This document shows positions 1 through 8,836 of a DNA stretch of 22,098 nucleotides, piece after piece (positions within the stretch are counted from its first letter, which is position 1; each line of letters begins with the position of its first letter). Both the position numbers and the translations under genes were made by a program. The notes under the pieces are model-generated. The model was not told the origin of the DNA. It did not search any database and saw only the letters and a list, made by a program, of their open reading frames with translations. Source of the DNA: Guillardia theta CCMP2712 (Eukaryota > Cryptophyceae > Pyrenomonadales > Geminigeraceae); the NCBI RefSeq assembly GCF_000315625.1, contig NW_005434499.1, forward strand, positions 9,447-31,544, in the 5' to 3' direction.

Positions 1-104
1 GAGGGGGGGGAGAGGTGAGGGAAGAGGCAATGGGGGAGAAGCGGGGGGAGAGAGAAGGTATGGAGGGAGCAGGAAAGGAAGGAAGAGAGGCAGGAGGGAT
101 TTAC

Positions 105-838
105 TTGTTGAGGTTTGCAAGCTCAAAAGCGAGCTCTCCCTTTCCTCCCGCGATGTCAAGGATGCCAGTCCCTGCTGCAAGCTCGTCTAGACTGAAGTGA
201 TCTAGGAGCCAGCGACGGAACGATCCCACCTTGCTGCTGTTCCTGAGTTTGCTCCTCTTCCATGAGCCTATCCTCTTCCTGTCCGGAAGCTGTTTCCTCA
301 GTTCCTCTAACCCCTCCACTGGGTGCAGGTAAAAGCAGAGCTCCCCGTAGCCGCACGATCCCTTCTTCAACCAGTGAGGACAGACAGGAGGAACAAGCTC
401 TCCTCCTCCCACAGCGTCCTTGGCGCACTGTAGATGGCACCAGGCATGTGCTGATACCTTCCTACCCCCAGGATTCAAGCTTGCCCCTCCCTGCTTGATG
501 ACGGGCCATATCTCCTCCCCCTGCTCGACTTTCCCTTGACAGAGGATGCAGTCATGAGACAGAGCGGCGCGTTTGATCGGGATCTTAGTCAACGGACGAT
601 CGCTCAACGTCATCGACTTCATTCCTTTCTCTTGCGAGTTCCACTCGCCCACCTCTCCTTCAATATCGTGACCTTCGCTCTCCTCAAGCTCTGCTCTCTC
701 TCCCCTCCTCCCCCCCTCTACTCTCTCTCCTGCTTCCTCCCTCCCTCTTCCTCCTTCGCTTCTCCTCCTCCTCTCCTCCGTCTCTCTCAGCATCTTCGCC
801 TCCTCTTCCCGCATCCGCACGTCGAACACATGCGCCAT
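105..838 (-). CDS. Zinc-finger/CCCH protein with SAM-methyltransferase motif (5' exon, partial)
   Basis: This is the first exon of a gene that runs off the left edge. The ATG at 838 is the first after an in-frame TGA at 862-860. It gives 244 codons, then a donor (gtaaat, from 104) followed by pyrimidine-rich intron sequence in sense to position 1. Residues 1-65 are charged and repetitive (Glu/Arg). A zinc-binding-like cluster follows: C97-x2-C100, then H131, C134, H135 and C138. Next is a canonical CCCH finger, C153-x8-C162-x5-C168-x3-H172, of the type that binds RNA. Residues 226-244 (LDIAGGKGELAFELANLN) look like motif I of a Rossmann SAM-dependent methyltransferase, whose remainder must lie left of the window. 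The likely role is a nucleic-acid-binding methyltransferase; the substrate is unknown. The N-terminal charged region could instead be partly 5' UTR with a later start. Confidence 0.72.
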
Positions 839-1588
839 CGGCCCCAACAAAATTCGCCCTCATACCCGCGCAAACCACAGCCATTGGACCACGCCCTGGA
901 CCACGCCACACTGCACGCCACAGACCACTGACAGACCACGCGCCCACATGCTGCAACCGTTGATACGGTAGCACCAGACCTTGAAGAAGCACCGTGAACG
1001 GCTCAGCTGCTCCAAGTCGACTCAGCTTGCTGAGGACCGACAGACTTCTCAGCTCAGGTGGGTTGGCTGTGCGAGGCGAGCTCCCGGGCGACTCGGACCC
1101 GGTACCGGGGCGGCTCCGAGCAACCGCCGCCGGAGCTGTTCGCGCCAACGTGGCAACCAGCTCCACGACTGATCCGATACACGCAAGTTGACTCAGTTCC
1201 ATCATGAGTGCCGTTTATCGATCATGCCCACATATTCGGGGCATCATTCAGTCGCTTCTGAGACTGTTCAGGGACTGTTATCGAGCGGCGGCCACATTGT
1301 GGGAAAGATGATAGAGACTTAGTTTCAAGTTCTTCGAGGGCGAGAAGTTGCAGTATGTTCCACCATCTATCAGAACGAAAGTTCAGCATGGTTTACTTAG
1401 CCGAGCCAGGAATATACAGCATAAACGAATAAAAACACTAAAAGACCTCGCAAATCTCAGATTTGCAACAGACGAACGTAATCATCAAGTGGATCACGAC
1501 GAAGTTTGAGGAAATCTTTAACTGTAATAGGACGATCTAGGCAAAGAGAAGACAACATTGCCTTGCAAAGCGTCTGGCACAGCCTCAA
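839..1588. other. Intergenic region between two minus-strand genes
   Basis: No convincing gene. It holds the promoter of the zinc-finger gene and the 3' flank of the RWP-RK gene. The stretch 960-1200 is GC-rich and contains words such as gactcggaccc and ggtaccgg that resemble the islands at 2690-3600 and 18480-19480. The 173-codon minus-strand frame across 684-1205 is low-complexity and overlaps the better-supported exon in another frame. From 1205 to 1500 I see only unique sequence of unknown role. Confidence 0.5.
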
Positions 1589-2258
1589 TCAGCCTGTGTT
1601 GGAATGGCTTTCTCTGCAGAAGTCACACCACACAGATGGCGCGGGCATGATCTCGTCGTCAGTTCGATCAGCAATATGCACAAACCACCGCATCCATTCC
1701 CTGTCGAAAGAAGAGCTTCCTTGTGTTGATTGCTGCAGATCTTGATGGCCCCCTGCTCCCTTGAGGATAGCTGTGCTCCCACTTGTACCTGGTGAAAGTT
1801 TGTGATCTGACTCCTTCGCGGACTTGTCACTTGCTCCTTTATCGTCTCCCTCATCCTCTTCATCCTGGTTTTGATCTGCTGGCCTTACTCTGGTGGTTGC
1901 GGAATCAGGATCGCTGCTCTCCGTCTCTTGGATCTGATTGCTTCCCCCCGATGCTTGGTTCGGCTTTTCGTAAGGCCATTTCTTGAGCCCCAGTCTTCTG
2001 CATACTCCTTTGAAGCATGTCAACGAGATACCCTGTGTAGACAGGACCAGTCAGATTCTTCTGCAAAGAGCTCTGCAGCCGATTGCATACCAAAGATCTT
2101 GCCGCGCTTGACTGCTTCATTCCGAAGAGCCTCTGAAGGACCTCGAGATCAACCTCTACCTCATGCTGCTGTCGCTGGTTGACCTCAGCCCTTGGCATGT
2201 CTTGCAGTCTTTTTCTCCGTGGATACACCTTGACCTTCTGTACACCTTGATTGTTCAT
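1589..2258 (-). CDS. RWP-RK domain transcription factor, two exons
   Basis: Exon 1 is 2258-2091 and exon 2 is 2032-1589, separated by a 58-nt GT-AG intron (2090-2033, phase 0). The product is 203 residues. Removing the intron restores one uninterrupted RWP-RK domain at about residues 35-80. It starts with VDLEVLQRLFGMKQSSAARS, crosses the junction as SL|GIS, and ends in GVCRRLGLKKWPYEKP, where KWPYEK is the RWPxRK signature. The family is plant- and algal-specific and binds DNA, in nitrogen-responsive (NIN/NLP) or gamete/mating (RKD, MID) control. This protein has no visible PB1 or GAF domain, so it resembles the short RKD-like class. The remainder is a polar acidic linker (DEEDEGDD) and a short tail with WCDFC. 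Targets are unknown. The domain call is firm; the biological role is inferred only from the family. Confidence 0.88.
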
Positions 2259-2689
2259 CGCTGTGTGTCTTGTTCTTGTGACGAAAATTTGATGAGATTG
2301 AATGGGAGAACGAGCCTTTGATCTATTTTAGAAGCCGAGGACTGTCACAACCTTCTGCGTCCCTTTTGGTCACCCCGGTCCTGATAAGAACAAGGGCGGC
2401 TAGTAAACGACTTCCTCCCTGCCGCCCTCGGTAAGATCTCAAACCTCACTCGTTGGCGTCGGTCGGGATTCGTAAATGAGTCACACCTCTAGATTGCAGT
2501 CATACGGGGAGTATCCAGAAGGGGGTAGGGGGTAATCCAAGAGTGTTGCAAGGTGGGGTAAACTTCAGGCTTATGAGGGGTACGGGTTGACAGTTGTAGA
2601 GGTGGGGTTGTTTTGCCTTCTTAGACCAAAAGGACGCAAATGAGAATATCTGAAATCGCGCATTTTCATGCCATTGAGAGGGTCAAAGA
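2259..2689. other. Upstream region of RWP-RK gene, G-rich on + strand
   Basis: Probable promoter of the RWP-RK gene. The stretch 2510-2610 is strongly G-over-C biased with repeated GGGGTA/GGGTA words. An inverted repeat, TGCGTCCCTTTTGGTC at 2356-2371 and GACCAAAAGGACGCA at 2624-2638, brackets much of it. No open frame here resembles a protein. Confidence 0.45.
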
Positions 2690-3600
2690 AGATTCTAGTA
2701 CGTCATTCAAAGACCATGACCGCCATGGCCCCGCCGTGACGCCGTGAGCTCTCGACTCGCCGAGTCCGATCGGATCAAGTAATGCCGCTGATGATGCCAT
2801 GATCACTGTCATCCGCCTCCCGGCCGCCGGGCGGCCCGGAACTTCAAGAACTCCGCGGCCGCGCGGAACTTCCCCGGGCGGCCCCTGCCGCTGCCACGGT
2901 GAGCCCGGGCCGGGGCCGGCCCGGGGGCCCGGCCGCCGCGGCGCGGCAGTGGAGTGACTTAACAGTCTGAGAGTCAGTGAGTCACGCGGAACTGCCGCCG
3001 GGGGAAAGTCACTGCAGTACGGTACCCGGGTAGCACCCGGGTCCTGCGGCCGGGGCACTGGGCATGATCAACGGTTGCAACCGGGTTGCCAGGACTCCGA
3101 GGGCCCATTGACCGACTCGTCACCCGCCGCCGGGCTCGCCGCCCGGCCGGGATGATTCGACTCCGACTCTCAGTTCACTCGGCACGTAGGCCCAGTGTAG
3201 CCCCGTCAGTGAACGGTTGAAGTTTGAACTTGCGGCCTGGGTCATCATAGGGGCCGCTGAGTGAGCCTCGGAGACTCTAAACGGTCTCAGATCGGACCGT
3301 ACTCGGCGAGTCACCGGGTCGGCCCGGCGGCGGGCCGGGCCGCAACTTAAGACGGTTCACTCGGCCCGGATGGACGGACTCAGGCAGTACGGTACGGTCG
3401 GATCCGATCAGAATTGGGCCCGGGCCCTGAGCCTCCGCATGCCGTTCAAGGCACTGCCGTGATTGGACGGTGCCGGCCGCGGGCCGGCGGGAGCCGGGCC
3501 GGCTTGCGGCTATGCGGCAGCGCCGGCCCCGGCGCCGGACCCGGCCCGACTCGGGAGTCAGGGCAAGCCGCGCCTTCCGAAGTTCGGAGGACTTGATGTT
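2690..3600. repeat. GC-rich repeat island 1
   Basis: About 900 bp of very GC-rich DNA with dense short palindromes (ccgggcggcccgg, gggcccgggccc) and recurring words GAGTC/GACTC, GTACGGTAC/ACCGTAC and GATCGGATC/GGATCCGATC. Examples are cagtacggtacccggg near 3015, gaccgtactcgg near 3296 and agtacggtacggtcgg near 3386. The same words recur in the island at 18480-19480. Open frames across it are GC-driven and have no recognisable domain. It is probably a degraded interspersed repeat or non-autonomous transposon; the boundaries are approximate. Confidence 0.5.
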
Positions 3601-4260
3601 TCCTTTCACATTTTCGGCAGTTTATTTCAAATTATCCCCAAAAGATTCGAGAAGCATTCAGGTTATGAGCGATGAATTAGTTATTTTAAACTTATAAAAA
3701 TTGTAATGATCATGTACCGCCACAAAGAACTTCTAGACCCCTGATCTGTCACCCACCCACATATTAAACTAATTTTGTACCAGAATTCTGTACTTGTACC
3801 CCTACTTGTGCCATGTCGATACCAACAACTTGCACCCCCACCCCTTCGTTGTCTTTATAAAAACTTAATTATAAACTTACGGGGTGCTAACTACATAACC
3901 CTACCAATCATGTCAGTCATTCCATTATACCCCAATAATTGATCTCTTAACCACCGGTAACGAGGTGCTCATCCACTACCCCTACCCTCGACTTGACATT
4001 CGATCGAAGTGGCCCCAGAACAACCCCCGTCATTCTCTCAATTTGGTGGAATTTGGGTACCATTTCACCCCTGTTTCGTCACCCCTGCAGGTACCCCACC
4101 CCTATGAAATTAAAAGTACCCACCTTTTGATAAATCAAAGTACGGGTAATGAAGCATGTTCTTGGAAAAGTACCCCTCAATTTCGAGCTCTGGTACCCAC
4201 CCAGCATACGGGTACTATGTGGACCCCCGATTCCGTAGCCCCCTCTGATTCTAGGCTGCA
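3601..4260. other. C-rich, G-poor strand-biased segment with TACCCC words
   Basis: The composition changes sharply at about 3600 from GC-rich to AT-richer DNA in which C far exceeds G on the + strand. TACCC/TACCCC words recur (for example near 3800, 3980, 4090, 4170 and 4195), mixed with AT patches such as tataaaaacttaattataaac. The segment left of the island (2510-2610) has the reverse bias. No gene seen. Confidence 0.45.
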
Positions 4261-4597
4261 ATGATGCCACGCTACAGGGATGGAGCAGAGGAGGAGGGAA
4301 AGGAGTGAGGAGGGACGAGGACAGAGAGTGAAGGGAAGGAACATAGTAGAACGTGAAGAAACTTGAGACTGAATACTAGACAGAGCCAAAGTAGACAGAC
4401 AGAGGGGAGGGGGCTCTTGGAAAAATATCTGCCTGGAGGTCATAACTTGGTCAGACGCGTACAGGGACTTGTTCTTTGGTATACTCGTCCTGTACCTGGT
4501 GGCTCGCATCGGAGGTGAAGTGTAAATAACTTCCATTGAGCGGCAGGCATCAGATTGTTTCAACAGCTCCGGACTTGGAGATCATACTGAAGTCGCA
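4261..4597. promoter_or_regulatory. Upstream/5' UTR region of the universal stress protein gene
   Basis: The 337 bp before the USP start opens with a purine-rich stretch (about 4276-4345, gaggagggaaagg type) and then becomes mixed sequence. No clear TATA box or initiator is visible, so no individual element is assigned. Confidence 0.35.
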
Positions 4598-6010
4598 ATG
4601 GAAGTTGCGCCGACAGAGGATTTCGTATCCGATCCCAAACTCCAGACTAAGAGTAACAGGAAAGTTGCCATATGTCTAGATTGCAATGGAGACAATGATT
4701 TGCGAGCGGGAAGGATACACGAACTTTCATGGGCGAGGGACAACGTACTGCAGCAGAGCGACGAAGTGTGCATTATGCACTCTAGGGCTGCCTGCGACTT
4801 CTCGCTTTCAGGGTGGTGGGAGTATGCACGAGGAAGTCGAAGCCGCAATGTCCACAACCCAGGAACTTTGCAACTTGATCTTTACAAGAAGTTGTTTGGA
4901 CGAATCTCCAGTGCACGCGCACTAGAAGAGACTAAGTCAATGGAAGAGCTTGTCGATGAATTGCGACGGGGGGATTTCTCACTGGCAATCTGCTCAATGG
5001 GAAGGTCTCTTCGGCGCCTAGCTCGTTCGATCACCAAGATCTCTGCTGTCCAGGACTGCAGCGATGTGAACATTCCAGTGATGGTTCTGAGAAACTGGGG
5101 TTCAAACGAGCCCCTCGTCAAGACGACTTGCATGTGCTGCGGGCGCATCGACTACTGTGATAGCAACCTGAGGACCTGCGCAGAGTGTTTGACAGCAAGT
5201 GATTGCAGCTCAACATTCTCCCGTTGTTCTTCTAACCCCGGGGGTGTCTGCAGGAAGATTGCTGTGGGTGTGCACGCGTCGGACGAATGTTTCTATGCTT
5301 TCCAGTGGGCAGTGGATAACATCTTCCGTAAGGGAGATGAAATTATCTTGATACACGTGAAATGCAACAAGTCTTCGTCAGGTTGTGCTGCTCCGCTGCT
5401 CCCGACCTACTGCCATGACAGCGGTGGAGTGCTTCACACATTCGAGCAGTGGTGTCAGGCCAGAGGGCTCAAGTGCGTCAAGGTGGAGGCTGAGGGCGAT
5501 CCGGCAAAACAGTTTGTTGCATGGGCCGAGATTCATATGGTCAACCTGGCTGTCGTTGGTTCACGGGGGATGAGCTGGTTGAAGAGGGCTCTGGGACGGT
5601 CTGTCTCATCATACGCCGTGAAATACTGCCACTGTCCAGTCTTGGTAGTTGGTAGGCCAGATCTAAGAGCGAATAGCAGGAGGATCTCGATCGCCAGCCA
5701 TGCGATGTCAAGTGAATCCTTTCGCAAGTCATCAGACACAAAGCATGTGCAAGAAGGGAGCGAGAACGCTGCTATAGCTGTACGGGATGTCGAGATGTTG
5801 AACCTGACACGCTTTGAAGTCTCCAACTTCTCATTAGAGGATATTGAAGATGGAGATTCTAGTGACTCCAGTGAGTTGAATGAGAACAAGGACGTCAGTG
5901 ACGATGCCGAAGAGAAACAGAAACTTTTTCACGATTTCCATCAAGATTTGAATCAAGATTTCCATCAAGATCTGAATCAAGCACGGCTACCAGAGTTGCT
6001 ATCCTCATAA
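4598..6010 (+). CDS. Double universal stress protein (UspA) domain protein with Cys-rich linker
   Basis: Single-exon gene of 470 residues starting at the ATG at 4598. The C-terminal UspA domain is clear (about 219-352): it begins KIAVGVHASDECFYAFQWA and ends VKYCHCPVLVVGRP. Its nucleotide-binding loop, GSRGMSWLKRALGRSVS (321-337), resembles G-x2-G-x9-G-S with the third glycine shifted. Residues 21-166 look like a diverged first UspA domain (start RKVAICLDCN, end IPVMVLRNW) lacking that loop. Between them is a Cys-rich patch (C178, C180, C181, C187, C194, C197, C203, C210, C218) that could bind metal. The tail (about 405-445) is acidic and Ser-rich, followed by a duplicated HQDLNQDF motif. USP proteins bind ATP and act in stress signalling; the specific role here is unknown. 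Being intronless is unusual beside its neighbours. Confidence 0.85.
   Translation: MEVAPTEDFVSDPKLQTKSNRKVAICLDCNGDNDLRAGRIHELSWARDNVLQQSDEVCIMHSRAACDFSLSGWWEYARGSRSRNVHNPGTLQLDLYKKLFGRISSARALEETKSMEELVDELRRGDFSLAICSMGRSLRRLARSITKISAVQDCSDVNIPVMVLRNWGSNEPLVKTTCMCCGRIDYCDSNLRTCAECLTASDCSSTFSRCSSNPGGVCRKIAVGVHASDECFYAFQWAVDNIFRKGDEIILIHVKCNKSSSGCAAPLLPTYCHDSGGVLHTFEQWCQARGLKCVKVEAEGDPAKQFVAWAEIHMVNLAVVGSRGMSWLKRALGRSVSSYAVKYCHCPVLVVGRPDLRANSRRISIASHAMSSESFRKSSDTKHVQEGSENAAIAVRDVEMLNLTRFEVSNFSLEDIEDGDSSDSSELNENKDVSDDAEEKQKLFHDFHQDLNQDFHQDLNQARLPELLSS
5935..5982 (+). repeat. 24-bp tandem duplication inside the USP gene
   Basis: Two in-frame copies (5935-5958, 5959-5982) differ at two bases and encode the repeated HQDLNQDF motif near the C-terminus. 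Confidence 0.85.
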
Positions 6011-6369
6011 CGGGACTGAGATGAATTTACCCGAACGTTGTAAATTTGATATGTTGGGACCTCTACAGGCTCCACTGTACGACGATGAATAATGGAACAG
6101 ATTCCAGTTTGAACAGGCTGATAACCGACAGTGTTGTGTTGAATTCGTTTGCCTAGTTAATTGCTCTAAGATCCTTTATTATGCTTTTGCTTTCAATAAA
6201 AGCTACCGACGAGCTGCTAGAAGGCTCTGAATGCCCATTCCATGCGAGCAGGAGTTGGCGAAGAAAGCTGAAGGACAAGTTTCATTACGCGGGTTAAACA
6301 AGGGGAGCAAACCTCAACGCCCTCCACAGACACGCGCTTGGAGTGTCTGAAGAAACCGTCAAATCTTTA
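6011..6369. other. Intergenic region between convergent genes
   Basis: This is the shared 3' flank of the USP gene (+) and the pseudouridine synthase gene (-). Apart from the candidate polyadenylation signal at 6195 it shows no features. Confidence 0.5.
6195..6200 (+). terminator. Candidate polyadenylation signal (AATAAA) for the USP gene
   Basis: AATAAA lies 185 bp after the USP stop codon, inside tttcaataaaagc. It is the canonical eukaryotic hexamer in the right place, but there is no cleavage-site evidence. Confidence 0.45.
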
Positions 6370-7918
6370 TCATCGCATCTCATGCTTGCAGTACAAGGCG
6401 ATTCCTTCCTGGCTCCACTCAAGTCCTCCATAGAGAGTATCCCCAACGATGCTGCAAGCCAATGAGGAAGGAGGGGACCCAACGGGGACGAGGAGAAGGG
6501 ATATCAGAAAGGAAAGGAGGGAGTAGCAAAGAGGAGGAGAGGGAGCAGCAGAGAACAAGACAAAGAGCATCGAGGAAGAGACTGAGATGGAGGAGGGAGG
6601 GCAGGGAACGAGGAGGGCAGGAGCACAAGGGAAGACAGGGTGGCTCGGTGAGCCGGGAAGAACAAGCATACGGATGTCCAAGGAAGGCAAAACCGGCACG
6701 GATCTGATGCCGCTGACCTCCTCCTACTAGATCGACTTCCACAGCACTAAGGACAGGCGCTCGGGTGTATGCTAGGAAGGAGGGAGCAGATAATGTCTGC
6801 AGTCTCTTCCAGCTACATCTCCCCAGCTTTCCACGAGGCCCTGGGAGACTTGTAAGCCTCGAAGCTGCACGCGCAGAAGAGGAGGAGCAGGGAGAGAGAG
6901 GAAGAGCGCTACAAGAGCAGGAGGTTGGAGAAGGATGAAGGGGAGGGAGGAGGTGAGAGAGGGGGAGGCAGAACAAGAGCAGAGGCAGGGAATAAGATTC
7001 TGAGATTGAAAGTCGGAGTGGTGGACGTGAGTGAGAGAAAGAGAGTAGAAGAGTCAGAGATACAACCTCTTTTTTCCGTCACTGAGATCTTTTTGGATCG
7101 GTTGTAGCGGCTGTAGAAGTGAAGCTCGAAGGATCCATCTGCTTCGACCTGAGCACAAGAAAACCTTCAAATGTGAGCAAATGGGGAAGGGAGAGAAAGG
7201 AGAAGGCGAGAGGAAAGAGATCAAGACAACAGACAGTGAGACGAGGAGAGGAGGAGGGAGAGGAGGAGAAGCTTTTCGTCTGTACCTCTCCCTCAAGGAT
7301 GGCCCAGTAAGTCTTGAAGATCCTCCCGGACTGGACGCGAGCCAACATTTCTTCTACTGCCTCCTGTGTCTTGGCTACAACAACACAGCTGCAGCAGGGG
7401 GCCCAAGGTAAGCAGGAGCAGCTATTGGCGCACGGAAGGTACCCGGAGGTGACGAGGTCGAGCCTGTTTGCTAGCCCACCGTCCCTGACGTTTTTGAGAT
7501 CCTTGGCTGATGAATGACAACCTTGCGGTTGCAAACCGCCTCCCTCCCCCCCCTCACCGGATAATGTTCTTGAAGCCAGTCTTCTAAGTTCCTCGATTCG
7601 CCTTCTGAGGCATCTGCTGCCCCTACCTCTGCCCCTGCTCTGACTTTCCTCGTACTGTGCCACATGCTGGGTTTGTCGACGACCATCCAATCAGCTGAAC
7701 CATAAGCGTCATCAGCATGGCAATCAGATTCAGCAGCAGCAAACATTCGATTCATCTCCCTTCATCTCACCGGCTTCAAACAAGACTCTTGGTTTCTGCA
7801 GGCTCCCAACGCTGTCATGGTAACCTCTCCATTGTCTCCTTCCGATGCATCTCGCTCGCTGCGTGACAAGGCTCGTACACCTCTCGAGCATGTGGATGCT
7901 TCCCCCTAAGTTTCTCAT
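6370..7918 (-). CDS. RluA-family RNA pseudouridine synthase, seven exons, probably mitochondrial
   Basis: Exons: 7918-7771, 7694-7558, 7501-7443, 7388-7286, 7148-7067, 6864-6672 and 6451-6370, giving 267 residues. All joins are GT-AG with matching phases. The joins restore family motifs: VLFEA|ADWMVVDKPSMWHST, GGLANRLDLVTSG|CVVVAKT, then EVDLVGGGQRHQIRAGFAFL and GHP|IVGDTLYGG. The enzyme converts uridine to pseudouridine in rRNA or tRNA. The catalytic Asp is D110 in NRLD; the usual HRLD His is Asn here. There is no S4 domain. The N-terminus (MRNLGGSIHMLERCTSLVTQ and on) is rich in Arg and poor in acidic residues, as in mitochondrial presequences. The ATG at 7918 is the first in-frame ATG of exon 1. 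The weakest join is the exon 5 donor (gttgta at 7066). It is convergent with the USP gene. Confidence 0.88.
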
Positions 7919-8000
7919 CGGACTCTCGTCGTTGACCTTGGTACCTGTGTGAATCAAAGGATCAAAACTTCTCAACCTATTTTAGCTCCTTTCCCCTCCC

Positions 8001-8028
8001 TCGACCTCGACCTCGACCTCGACCTCGA

Positions 8029-8075
<47 letters not shown>

Positions 8076-8103
8076 ACCTCGTCCTCGTCCTCGACCTCGT
8101 CCT
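8001..8103. repeat. CTCGAC/CTCGTC hexanucleotide array
   Basis: Roughly seventeen hexamers: a block of CTCGAC, a block of CTCGTC, then interspersed. It lies about 85 bp upstream of the pseudouridine synthase start codon. Confidence 0.9.
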
Positions 8104-8213
8104 CCCTACCCTCCCGCATCTCTAGTCATGTTCGCCTGCCCTCTCGGTACTCGGATTCTGCTGCCTCGGGATTTTTTCTAGTCTCATCTCGGCTTATGTC
8201 TGCTGTAGGTCTG

Positions 8214-8300
8214 AACAAAATTTATAGTAGATTTATAAAATATTCACATTTTGTTGCCAATTTTATGATAAATTCAGTTTTATGGTACATCTTTTTGTAG
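8214..8300. other. AT-rich patch in the divergent promoter
   Basis: Sharp AT-rich run (aaaatttatagtagattta and on to ttttatggtac) in otherwise GC-rich DNA, with several TTTATA/TTATGA words. It could be a core promoter or nucleosome-free region for either gene. Confidence 0.35.
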
Positions 8301-8427
8301 TTTAATGTCAATTTGTTTTGATTTTTGTGTTTGTCAGCACTGGAGCTCTTTTCCCGCGCTCCTCATGCGCTTTGGGGGACTCCAGGACAACACGAAAATG
8401 ATCTCCTCCCTCCTCCTCCCCGCCAAG

Positions 8428-8430
<3 letters not shown>

Positions 8431-8474
<44 letters not shown>

Positions 8475-8613
8475 TCCCGCTCCTGCTTCCTGCTCCTGCT
8501 TCCTGCTCTCGCTTTTCTGCTCCTGCTTCCTGTTGATGCTCTTGCTTCCTGCTTCCTGCTTCCTGCTCCTGCTCCTGCTCCTGATCTTGCTTCCTGCTCC
8601 TGCTCCTGCTTCA
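8431..8613. repeat. CTGCTC-type array upstream of LCB1
   Basis: Imperfect (CTCCTG)n and (TTCCTG)n repeat. It is the same repeat family as in ispD introns 3 and 5 and in intron 4 of the unknown gene, and is also pyrimidine-rich on the sense strand of the adjacent gene. Confidence 0.85.
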
Positions 8614-8736
8614 GCCCTTCGTCTTCCTCTTCGTCGTTGTCGCCTATACCCTCCTTTCCTCTCCGATCCCTTCCTCTGCTTCTGTTCTTAGTCATTTGCC
8701 AACTTTCAATGTGATTTGTTGGAGCTGGCTTTTGAC

Positions 8737-8748
8737 TTGTTTTTTCAG
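8737..8748 (+). other. Candidate 3' splice site of an LCB1 5'-UTR intron
   Basis: The sequence ttgttttttcag, 88 bp before the LCB1 ATG, is a textbook acceptor. If used, the CTGCTC array at 8431-8613 would lie in a 5'-UTR intron. I could not identify a convincing donor. Confidence 0.35.
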
Positions 8749-8836
8749 ATTTCGTTCACAATCTAAGAGTCTTCTATCTCCCGAAGAGGATTGAACTGAA
8801 ATATCGGCCGCTGATCTCTCGATAGAGCTGAACATC

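Larger units (their letters stand above)
7919..8836. promoter_or_regulatory. Divergent promoter region between pseudouridine synthase (-) and LCB1 (+)
   Basis: This 918-bp region holds no gene. In order it contains a CTCGAC/CTCGTC hexamer array (8001-8103), an AT-rich patch (8214-8300), a CTGCTC array (8431-8613) and a strong 3' splice-site-like sequence before LCB1 (ttgttttttcag ending at 8748). Long poly-Leu and poly-Ala frames here come from the repeats. Confidence 0.5.

Noticed and set aside
684-1205. 173-codon minus-strand frame
   Set aside because: Low-complexity, no domain, and it overlaps the zinc-finger exon, which has real motifs, in another frame.
3277-3697. Overlapping frames of 60-110 codons in GC island 1
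   Set aside because: Very GC-rich DNA has few stop codons. The translations are Gly/Pro/Arg/Ala-rich in several frames at once with no domain.
8305-8714. Two overlapping frames of about 128 codons upstream of LCB1
   Set aside because: They are poly-Leu or poly-Ala/Pro translations of the CTGCTC array with no other support.
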